From contig NZ_CP114176.1 of assembly GCF_027186265.1 (NCBI RefSeq), positions 1,922,001 to 1,986,000 on the forward strand: 64,000 nucleotides of DNA, written 5' to 3'. Origin of the DNA: Lentibacillus daqui. Its GTDB lineage: Bacteria > Bacillota > Bacilli > Bacillales > Amphibacillaceae. This document shows positions 7,819-14,255 of the stretch, piece by piece (position 1 is the stretch's first letter; each line of letters opens with the position of its first letter). Below the pieces are notes generated by a model. That model was not told the origin of the DNA. It searched no databases and saw nothing but the letters and a program-made list of their open reading frames with translations. Made by a program: the position numbers and the translations under genes.

Positions 7819-9345
7819 TTATTTCTTTAATAATCCATGCTTAACCAGGAAGTCTTCAGCTACTTTTTTCGGTGAAGTATCTTCATAATCCACTTGATAA
7901 TTCATTTCCCGCATTTGTTCATCCGTAATTTTCCCACCAAGCTGATTTAAAATATCTTCCAGTTCCGGATATTTGTTCAATGTTTCCTGACGCATTAACG
8001 GTGCACCCTGATATGGCGGAAATAAATGTTTTGGATCATCCAGGGACACTAATCCCAATTCTACCATATAACTATCGGTTGCATAAGCATCAATGACGTC
8101 AACTTCGCCTTTTTCCAGGGCACGCTGACGAATCCCCGGTTCCATTGTTTGGACATTTCCAATCGACAAGTCGTAAACATCCTGCATCCCGACATACCCA
8201 TCATAACGATCTTTGAATTCAAGGGTAAATCCTGCAGTAAGTGTATCTTCTACACCTTGCAAATCGTCAATCGACTGTAAGTTATGTTGCTTAGCGAAGT
8301 CTTTTGTTACCGCAACTGTATACGTGTTGTTGTATTCCATCGGCTCAAGAAACGCCATGTCATATTGCTCTTGCATCCCCCGTTTTGCTTGGTCATAAAC
8401 TTCCCGGGCATGATTGCTTTTTGCCTGCTGATCTAAATGGGTAACAATTGCCGTTCCAGTAAATTCCGGAAATATATCAATATCTCCTTGCTGTAGGGCA
8501 CTAAATACAAAAGCTGTTTTTCCCAATCCCGGCTCCAATTTCACGTGTAAATCAGTGTTTTCTTCTATTAGTAGTTTATACATATTAATCAATATTTCTG
8601 GCTCGGCGCCCAATTTCCCACCAATGACCAGGTCGGGCTTTTTTTCGGTATGAATGATAAATGGGGAAACAACGACAAGCACCGCAATCAGCAACATGGC
8701 AATAAACGATTTGAAACCAGCTCTTTTGGAAATGCGTTCGAACCCGCGTAAGATAAAATCAAGTAAAATCGCAAGCAGTGCTGCCGGTATTGCGCCTAAT
8801 AGGATGAGGTTAATATCTGCCCCACGATCAAGGCCCAATAGGATAAGTTCACCTAACCCCCCGGCACCAATCAGCGCAGCGATGGTTGTGGTGCCAACAA
8901 TTAAAACCATTGATGTACGGATGCCAGCCATAATAACCGGCATCGCAATTGGTAATTCCACCTTTGTCAATCGTTTGAATGAATTCATTCCCATCCCGGT
9001 TGCTGCTTCCTTTAGCGCTGGATCAACCTCATTAATACCCGTATATGTATTCCGTAAAATTGGTAATAGACCATAGGCAATTAATGCAACAATAGCTGGA
9101 ACTGTCCCGATACCCAATAATGGGATAAGAAATGCCAACACAGCCAAACTTGGGATCGTCTGCATAATGGCCGCAATCCCAATGATTGGCTCCGCGATCC
9201 GCCGGTAACGGGTTAAGATTAAACCTAATGGGCCGGCAATGACAATAGCAATAATTAAAGAAAGCAGTGAAATTTGTAAATGCTCCCAAATGCTTTCCAG
9301 TAATACATCCTGACGCTTTTCAAAAATAGCAATAAAATCTTTCAC
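7819..9345 (-). CDS. Osmoprotectant ABC transporter, fused permease and substrate-binding protein (OpuF type)
   Basis: 508 aa. Residues 1-215 form a five- to six-helix permease with an EAA loop (EAATGMGMNSFKRLTKVELP). A membrane segment near 218-232 links it to an extracytoplasmic binding domain (235-508) of the glycine betaine/choline/carnitine class, with KLGAEPEILINMY, FPEFTGTA and DAYATDS motifs. Such OpuF/BilE-like fusions need no separate lipoprotein receptor. Its ATG overlaps the stop of the ATPase gene by four bases, so the two are translationally coupled. The role is uptake of a compatible solute under osmotic stress; the exact substrate cannot be read from the sequence. Confidence 0.88.
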   Translation of the reverse strand: MKDFIAIFEKRQDVLLESIWEHLQISLLSLIIAIVIAGPLGLILTRYRRIAEPIIGIAAIMQTIPSLAVLAFLIPLLGIGTVPAIVALIAYGLLPILRNTYTGINEVDPALKEAATGMGMNSFKRLTKVELPIAMPVIMAGIRTSMVLIVGTTTIAALIGAGGLGELILLGLDRGADINLILLGAIPAALLAILLDFILRGFERISKRAGFKSFIAMLLIAVLVVVSPFIIHTEKKPDLVIGGKLGAEPEILINMYKLLIEENTDLHVKLEPGLGKTAFVFSALQQGDIDIFPEFTGTAIVTHLDQQAKSNHAREVYDQAKRGMQEQYDMAFLEPMEYNNTYTVAVTKDFAKQHNLQSIDDLQGVEDTLTAGFTLEFKDRYDGYVGMQDVYDLSIGNVQTMEPGIRQRALEKGEVDVIDAYATDSYMVELGLVSLDDPKHLFPPYQGAPLMRQETLNKYPELEDILNQLGGKITDEQMREMNYQVDYEDTSPKKVAEDFLVKHGLLKK

Positions 9346-10409
9346 TGGTAAATCACCCCGTTTTCCATTTTTGTTTTACTTTTGAGAAAACGGACAATAT
9401 CTTTGTAGGACAACACACCTACCAGCTTTTGTTCTTTAATCACTGGGAATAGAGTCTGATCACTGGACTGAATGATTTCTGTTGCTTTGTATAGAGGCAA
9501 ATCATTCGCCAACGTTTGTACTTCCCAACGGATACCATTTATGACGGCACCACGGTACATATTATGTTCATCTCTGATCATATAAGTTCCCTCAGAAGGA
9601 TAGGACTTCTCGGCAAACATTTTTTCTGTGATAACCCGGTCATTGGATTGGTCAGCGATGACATCAACCGCTGTTTGCCATGGTGATTTACGTTCACCAA
9701 TAAAATCTTTCACAAACGTTGTTGCTGGATGTAAAATCAATTGCTGAGGTTTATCAATTTGTACAACCTGTCCATCCCGCATCAGGCATACTCTGTCACC
9801 AATTGCCATTGCCTCATCCATATCATGTGTTACAAATACAATTGTCTTTTTAATCTCTTTTTGCAAGGAGCGAATATCATGCTGTAACTGGTCGCGGCTA
9901 ATCGGATCCAACGCACTGAATGGTTCATCCATTAAAATAATGTCGGGATCAGCTGCCAGTGCCCGGATAACACCAATCCGCTGCTGTTGGCCGCCTGATA
10001 ATTCGCTGGGCATGCGTTTTAAATATGTATCTGGATTAAGCCCAACCATTTCCAGTAAATCCCGGCAGCGCTCGCGGATTTTTTTGCGTTTCCAATTTTT
10101 CATTTCCGGGACGACTGCAATATTTTCCTCAATAGTCAGATGCGGAAACAGTGCGATTTCCTGCAATACATAACCAATGTTCCAGCGTAATTCATGAATA
10201 TTGTATTCGTTTATATGTCTGTTCTGTATATATATGGATCCTGATGTTGGCTCGATCAGCCGATTAATCATTTTCATTGTTGTCGTTTTCCCACATCCAC
10301 TGGGACCGATCAATGTCATTAATTCTCCCTTGTTCACCTTCAAAGATAAATTTTTTACCGCCTCCGTTCCATCATCATACATTTTATGGATCTCTCTGAA
10401 TTCAATCAC
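9342..10409 (-). CDS. Osmoprotectant ABC transporter ATP-binding protein with CBS domains (OpuFA-like)
   Basis: ATPase of the betaine/choline importer formed with the downstream fused permease-binding protein. Walker A GPSGCGKTT, signature LSGGQQQR, Walker B DIILMDEP and the H-loop FVTHD are all present in residues 1-220. The C-terminal third (about 250-350) carries CBS-type sequence, used in OpuA-like systems to sense ionic strength. The start is set at GTG 10407-10409, where AGGAGG lies six bases upstream (protein begins VIEFREIHKMYDDG, about 355 aa); the open frame extends to 10433. It is divergent from plsY. Confidence 0.9.
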   Translation of the reverse strand: MIEFREIHKMYDDGTEAVKNLSLKVNKGELMTLIGPSGCGKTTTMKMINRLIEPTSGSIYIQNRHINEYNIHELRWNIGYVLQEIALFPHLTIEENIAVVPEMKNWKRKKIRERCRDLLEMVGLNPDTYLKRMPSELSGGQQQRIGVIRALAADPDIILMDEPFSALDPISRDQLQHDIRSLQKEIKKTIVFVTHDMDEAMAIGDRVCLMRDGQVVQIDKPQQLILHPATTFVKDFIGERKSPWQTAVDVIADQSNDRVITEKMFAEKSYPSEGTYMIRDEHNMYRGAVINGIRWEVQTLANDLPLYKATEIIQSSDQTLFPVIKEQKLVGVLSYKDIVRFLKSKTKMENGVIYQ

Positions 10410-10608
10410 AATTTCCCTCCTATCACTTCCCATTACTATTTCCGATACCCATTTTGTTGGAATTCAAACCTGTTAAGAACATTTGGGTTGTATTGGACTC
10501 TATTATTCCCATGGCGAACAAATATTGATGAAAGTTATTATTTTTTGGTTCTTTCCCTAATCAGTTCATGATAAAATAAACTATACTATATGATTATGTT
10601 TAAATATT

Positions 10609-10627
10609 TGTTCAACTCTTTTGAACA
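10609..10627. repeat. Perfect 7-base inverted repeat in the plsY leader
   Basis: TGTTCAA, five bases, TTGAACA lies between a possible -10 (TATACT, 10582-10587) and the plsY ribosome-binding site. It could be an operator or a short RNA hairpin. It does not look like the FapR consensus. Function unknown. Confidence 0.35.
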
Positions 10628-10650
10628 TTATAAAGAGAGAAGGAATCATG

Positions 10651-11235
10651 ATGGATTATGTTATATTCGGTATCATTGCATACTTGCTGGGATCTATACC
10701 ATTTGGCGTGATAGTCGGAAAAGTAGGCTACGGCATAGATGTCCGCGGGCATGGCAGTGGTAACCTTGGGGCAACGAACACCTTTCGTGTTTTAGGGATA
10801 AAGGCAGGAACAATTGTTGTTGTAGCCGATATCTTAAAAGGAACACTGGCAACCTTGATTCCGTTGTTTTTTGATGCGGATGTTCACCGTCTGGCGATTG
10901 GGTTGTTTGCTGTTATCGGTCATACGTATCCCCTGTTTGCCAAATTTAAAGGGGGAAAAGCTGTGGCCACGTCCGGCGGGATTATTCTGGGTGTCAGTCC
11001 TATCATTTTTGTTATTATGGTTTTAACATTTTTGTTGACACTCTATCTTTCTAAATATGTCTCACTTTCATCCATGGTTACCGGTATTGTTGCATTCATC
11101 TTCGCAATCCTGCTTAAGGAAGATATCTTTCTGATTATTGCAGTAGCCATATTAACCATTTTCGTCTGTTATCGTCACAAAGAAAATATTAAACGGATTA
11201 AGAATAAAACCGAACCGAAAATTAAATGGATGTGA
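10651..11235 (+). CDS. plsY: Acyl-phosphate:glycerol-3-phosphate acyltransferase
   Basis: Membrane acyltransferase that transfers the acyl group of acyl-phosphate to glycerol-3-phosphate, the first step of phospholipid synthesis with PlsX. About 194 aa with five predicted membrane helices. The three PlsY motifs are visible: LLGSIPFG, RGHGSGNLGATNTFR and FKGGKAVATSGG. The ATG at 10651 is chosen because AAGGA lies six bases upstream; an ATG at 10648 or a TTG at 10621 are less well spaced. Divergent from the opuF pair, and in the same neighbourhood (parE, parC, hesB) as B. subtilis plsY. Confidence 0.94.
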   Translation: MDYVIFGIIAYLLGSIPFGVIVGKVGYGIDVRGHGSGNLGATNTFRVLGIKAGTIVVVADILKGTLATLIPLFFDADVHRLAIGLFAVIGHTYPLFAKFKGGKAVATSGGIILGVSPIIFVIMVLTFLLTLYLSKYVSLSSMVTGIVAFIFAILLKEDIFLIIAVAILTIFVCYRHKENIKRIKNKTEPKIKWM

Positions 11236-11408
11236 TGGTAAATTTATCAGTCGCATAAATCAATCAATTGAATATTACCAAGGTGTCCCGTATACTTTAA
11301 TTGTAAGTTAAGTACGGCTGGTGGCTGCAAATCTTTATAAAAATATCTTCTGTTTTAATATTTACTAACATAGTTTTTCTCTATGGTAAAGACGAAGAAG
11401 GAAATGTT

Positions 11409-11642
11409 ATGAAATATATTCTTATCGGATTGATCAAATTTTATCGGAAAGCAATTAGCCCATTTAGACCACCATCTTGCCGGTTTTACCCAACATGTTC
11501 TGAGTATGGTCTAGAGGCAGTCAAACGTTTTGGTGCAATCAAGGGTGGCTATTTAACGATCAAGCGAATCAGTAGATGTCATCCGTTGCACCCTGGTGGT
11601 GTTGATTTGGTTCCGGAAAAGAAAGAAAACAATCAGAAGTAA
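11409..11642 (+). CDS. yidD: Membrane protein insertion efficiency factor YidD
   Basis: A 77-residue YidD family protein, thought to assist YidC-dependent membrane insertion. The family signature SPFRPPSCRFYPTCSEYGLE (residues 17-36) with conserved cysteines is intact, followed by RISRCHPLHPGGVDLVP. An amphipathic N-terminal helix (MKYILIGLIKFYRKA) would attach it to the membrane. AAGGA lies upstream of the ATG. It is not near yidC here; it sits between plsY and the HesB-like gene. Confidence 0.9.
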   Translation: MKYILIGLIKFYRKAISPFRPPSCRFYPTCSEYGLEAVKRFGAIKGGYLTIKRISRCHPLHPGGVDLVPEKKENNQK

Positions 11643-11662
11643 CTTTGGGGAGTGCATCGATT

Positions 11663-11947
11663 TTGAACTTATATGTAACTGAAGATGTGGCGAAATGGTA
11701 TAAGCAAGAATTTGATCTTGATGAACCTGCATATTTCCGCTTTTATATTCGATACGGTTCCGGAGGACATATTCCTGGTTTCTCACTAGGAATACGAATA
11801 GATTCGCCTAAAGAAACATGTGCCAGCGCTATTGTCAATGACATAACGTTTTTTATTGAAACGGATGATGCCTGGTATTTTTCCGGCAAGGATTTGCATG
11901 TAACGTGGGATGAGCATCAACAGGAACCGAAATTTGTATATAAATAA
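11663..11947 (+). CDS. HesB/YneR family protein
   Basis: About 94 aa, similar to B. subtilis YneR (HesB-like fold). The fold matches A-type iron-sulfur scaffold proteins, but the usual three-cysteine set is absent (one Cys, in KETCAS), so Fe-S carrier activity is doubtful. The open frame begins at 11645. TTG at 11663 is preferred because GGGGAGTG lies eight bases upstream and the protein then starts NLYVTEDVAKWYKQE, like YneR. Convergent with yneQ across a shared terminator. Confidence 0.8.
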   Translation: MNLYVTEDVAKWYKQEFDLDEPAYFRFYIRYGSGGHIPGFSLGIRIDSPKETCASAIVNDITFFIETDDAWYFSGKDLHVTWDEHQQEPKFVYK

Positions 11948-11959
11948 ATCACATCCATC

Positions 11960-11996
11960 AAAAGTGGAAGTTCCATTACCAAGCGCTTCCACTTTT
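11960..11996. terminator. Bidirectional terminator
   Basis: AAAAGTGGAAG/CTTCCACTTTT inverted repeat between the convergent hesB-like and yneQ genes, with A and T runs at both sides. Confidence 0.75.
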
Positions 11997-12006
11997 ATAG
12001 ATTAGG

Positions 12007-12306
12007 TTATAAATTAAATTGTTTTAGTTGGTCCCACTGTTGTTCTTGTTGCAAGATATATTTCTGTTTTTCTCCAAACAAATCAAAATGTGGAAAATCT
12101 TCTTCCCGATCGATCCATGCTGCCTGTAAACCGTATTTCTGTCCCCAAGCAGCCAACTTTTCCCTGTTGCTGCAGCCAACTTTTGTGACGGTATAACAGC
12201 CTGGAAACCGTGGGTCCTGCCAATAATGTGTCAAAAAAGCAATCTCTCCGCGCGAAACTCTGTTTTTCCAGTCCATTAGCTCTTTTCGTTTGATACCGAA
12301 AGCCAT
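12007..12306 (-). CDS. yneQ: YneQ family protein of unknown function
   Basis: 99 aa, recognised by position and by similarity to B. subtilis YneQ. No catalytic motif is obvious. It is rich in aromatic and charged residues (GEIAFLTHYWQDPRFPGCYT). Its ATG overlaps the stop of the thioesterase gene (TGATG arrangement), so the two genes are translationally coupled. Function unknown. Confidence 0.8.
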   Translation of the reverse strand: MAFGIKRKELMDWKNRVSRGEIAFLTHYWQDPRFPGCYTVTKVGCSNREKLAAWGQKYGLQAAWIDREEDFPHFDLFGEKQKYILQQEQQWDQLKQFNL

Positions 12307-12737
12307 CAGGAATCTCCATCTATTTGTTTGGAGTATGTCTCATGCCAGTCCGGAAACTTCCTGCGTAATGATAACGGGCGGAAACTGTCCTTTTTGACAA
12401 TAACGTGTTCCGTTGTCCCACTTACAGCAACATTATCTTCTCCGTCCAAAATTTCATAGGCATAAACCGTTCGCAACCCATCATATTTTGCAAGCCAAGT
12501 TTCAACGTATGCATCCTCACCATATCGAATTGGCTTTTTATAGGAAATTTCTGCATTGGTTACGGGAGCTAAAATACCTTGTGCTTCCATTTCTTCGTAG
12601 TTCAACCCAATGCTTTCAACAAATTTCGTCCTGCCAATTTCAAACCAGGTTAAATAATTGGCATGATAGACAACGCCCATTTGATCTGTTTCCGCATATC
12701 TTACCTCGATTGGTGTACGTACCTTGTTCAATGCCAA
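12306..12737 (-). CDS. yneP: Acyl-CoA thioesterase (YneP, hotdog fold)
   Basis: 143-residue 4-hydroxybenzoyl-CoA-thioesterase-like hotdog protein. It contains the motif VRYAETDQMGVVYHANYLTW (residues 12-31), with the catalytic aspartate of the YbgC/4HBT family (AETDQMG) and the following HANY. Predicted to hydrolyse a short-chain or aromatic acyl-CoA in the cytoplasm. It overlaps yneQ by one base and has an AAGGAGG-like site before its ATG. Position matches B. subtilis yneP. Confidence 0.88.
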   Translation of the reverse strand: MALNKVRTPIEVRYAETDQMGVVYHANYLTWFEIGRTKFVESIGLNYEEMEAQGILAPVTNAEISYKKPIRYGEDAYVETWLAKYDGLRTVYAYEILDGEDNVAVSGTTEHVIVKKDSFRPLSLRRKFPDWHETYSKQIDGDS

Positions 12738-12861
12738 AATCCTCCTTCATTACGAGCACTACATTATATTTTATCATAGGTTATCTACTAATGAATGCGA
12801 GATGCATTGTGGTCTTTTCTGTGATAGAGGTTTTACACTTGAGCGATGAACGTACACCAGC

Positions 12862-12897
12862 AAAAAACCTGGAATTATAAGGCATTCCAGGTTTTTT
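12862..12897 (-). terminator. Terminator after tlp
   Basis: AAAAAACCTGGAAT/ATTCCAGGTTTTTT stem, a clear rho-independent terminator on the minus strand just past the tlp stop. Confidence 0.85.
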
Positions 12898-12905
12898 GAA
12901 CATCA

Positions 12906-13136
12906 TTATTGTTCATACTTTTCTTCATCAGCTATTTCGGCACGCATGCCTTTAACAGCTTCTTCGCGACGTTCATTTTTTGCTTTTATCTGTTGTTTTT
13001 GTTCAGCAGATGAGAATTCCATGGATTCATTTGCTTCTTCCATATTTTCCATAGTGTTATCGATCGCATCTCTTAACTTTGCTGCATTATCACTACGGTC
13101 ATCTGGCTTTGGTTTGTTTGAATGATTGTCCGCCAT
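12906..13136 (-). CDS. tlp: Small acid-soluble spore protein Tlp
   Basis: Thioredoxin-like spore protein, about 76 aa, made in the forespore. The core PKPDDRSDNAAKLRDAIDNT and SMEFSSAEQKQQIKAKNERR closely match Bacillus Tlp. The ATG at 13136 is chosen because GGAAAGGA lies eight bases upstream; the open frame extends to 13169 with no better site. It is highly charged and helical, without cysteine despite the family name. Position next to yneP matches B. subtilis. Confidence 0.92.
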   Translation of the reverse strand: MADNHSNKPKPDDRSDNAAKLRDAIDNTMENMEEANESMEFSSAEQKQQIKAKNERREEAVKGMRAEIADEEKYEQ

Positions 13137-13199
13137 GTTCAAATTCCTTTCCATGTGATATTTCTCCATTATCGTTTGCAGTTAATAATGGAAGTATAC

Positions 13200-13240
13200 A
13201 AAAAGCTCTTCCTTTTGTTGAACCCAAAAGTCAAGAGCTT
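13200..13240 (-). terminator. Terminator after the FbpB-like gene
   Basis: A two-part stem (AAGCTCTT/AAGAGCTT and CTTTTG/CAAAAG) followed by T5 on the minus strand. Confidence 0.75.
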
Positions 13241-13253
13241 CTGAAATTGTTGC

Positions 13254-13397
13254 TTATTTTTTTACTTTCTTTAAAAACTTTTCACGCTTGGATTCCAGGT
13301 TTTGCTCAATTTTTTCCATGAGTAACTGATCCTGCATGATTTGTCTGCGATTCTCAATAACTAACTCATCGAATGAAAGTTTTTTCTTTAAAGAAAT
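13254..13397 (-). CDS. FbpB-family small basic protein (probable ATT start)
   Basis: About 47 aa, basic, resembling the Fur-regulated basic protein B family (LKKKLSFDELVIENRRQIMQ then KIEQNLE). In B. subtilis FbpB helps the FsrA small RNA in the iron-sparing response. No ATG, GTG or TTG fits. The only strong site, AAGGAG at 13407-13412, stands nine bases before an ATT at 13395-13397, exactly where family members start. The upstream ATG at 13454 has no ribosome site and falls almost at the predicted transcript start. A Fur box and promoter lie at 13461-13498. Confidence 0.72.
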   Translation of the reverse strand: MSLKKKLSFDELVIENRRQIMQDQLLMEKIEQNLESKREKFLKKVKK

Positions 13398-13460
13398 AGT
13401 AATCCACTCCTTTTTGTTAGGGACGTTCCCCTGTTTTATTAGCAGTATTACCATTTCTTT

Positions 13461-13498
13461 AGAAAATTATTATCATTTAAGCGATTGGAGCATGTCAT
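13461..13498 (-). promoter_or_regulatory. SigA promoter with Fur box upstream of the FbpB-like gene
   Basis: Minus strand -35 ATGACA (13493-13498) and -10 GATAAT (13469-13474) are 18 bases apart. The 7-1-7 sequence TGATAATAATTTTCT (13461-13475) covers the -10 and matches the Fur consensus TGATAATNATTATCA at 12 of 14 specified positions. The -35 lies inside the 3' end of the thioredoxin gene. Confidence 0.65.
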
Positions 13499-14078
13499 TC
13501 ATAAAATCATATGTCATTGGGCCGCTTTTTGCTGGCTGTTGGATTTTTCCATCTGTACCAATAAAATAGGTTGTTGGTATTCCGATGGTCGTATAAGTAT
13601 TACTTGCGGACAAATCTTTATCGAGATAGATCGGAAAAGTATAATCATATTTATCAATGAATTTCGGGACATCCGATTCTTTATTTTCCGTACCGGTTAG
13701 ATTAACAGCAACAATTTCCACATCATCTTTATGTTCATCATAAAACTTTTGCAAATCTGGCATTTCCTCTTTACATGGTGGACACCAGGTTGCCCAAAAA
13801 TTTAAGAATACTTTTTTTCCCTTTAAATCCGATAACTTTATTGCCTGCCCCTCAAGTGTTTCCAATTCAATATCTGGAGCCATACTACCTGGTTCAAGGT
13901 TGCTTGTGCTATCCGGGGATACAATTGCAGCTCCATCTTCCGTTTCCATGTCATCATTTACAGTTACTGTCTTTTCGTTCTTATCTTCCTTGGACTGATC
14001 ATTATCCCTTTGTGTAAAGTTGAAAATCAGTATCCCCGCAAGCAATGCAATCACAGCTATTCCAAGTATTTGTTTCAT
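13473..14078 (-). CDS. TlpA/ResA-type thiol-disulfide oxidoreductase
   Basis: 201-residue membrane-anchored thioredoxin-like protein. An N-terminal hydrophobic segment (residues 3-20) is followed by an acidic linker (about 25-60) and an AhpC/TSA-Redoxin domain with active site WATWCPPCKEE (C99 and C102). The extracytoplasmic domain would reduce or shuffle disulfides on the outer face, as ResA does in cytochrome c maturation. CcdA and CcdC, which feed electrons to such proteins, are encoded about 6 kb away. Corresponds in position to B. subtilis yneN. AAGGAGA precedes the ATG. Confidence 0.9.
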   Translation of the reverse strand: MKQILGIAVIALLAGILIFNFTQRDNDQSKEDKNEKTVTVNDDMETEDGAAIVSPDSTSNLEPGSMAPDIELETLEGQAIKLSDLKGKKVFLNFWATWCPPCKEEMPDLQKFYDEHKDDVEIVAVNLTGTENKESDVPKFIDKYDYTFPIYLDKDLSASNTYTTIGIPTTYFIGTDGKIQQPAKSGPMTYDFMNDMLQSLK

Positions 14079-14165
14079 CAGGTTGTCTCTCCTTAATCAA
14101 TCGTTAACCTCTCATTTGTAAGTATGCAGACAATCTTAACACTTGTAAAGTGAACAGACTATATT

Positions 14166-14203
14166 AAAAGCCCCTGCACATTCATCATCATATGCAGGGG
14201 CTT
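14166..14203 (-). terminator. Terminator after acnA
   Basis: AAGCCCCTGCA/TGCAGGGGCTT stem with a 14-base loop, followed by TTTTAAT on the minus strand. Confidence 0.8.
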
Positions 14204-14255
14204 ATTTTATATGAACCAAGCTTTTAATCGAGAAATTTTGCGTTAATGCATTGTA

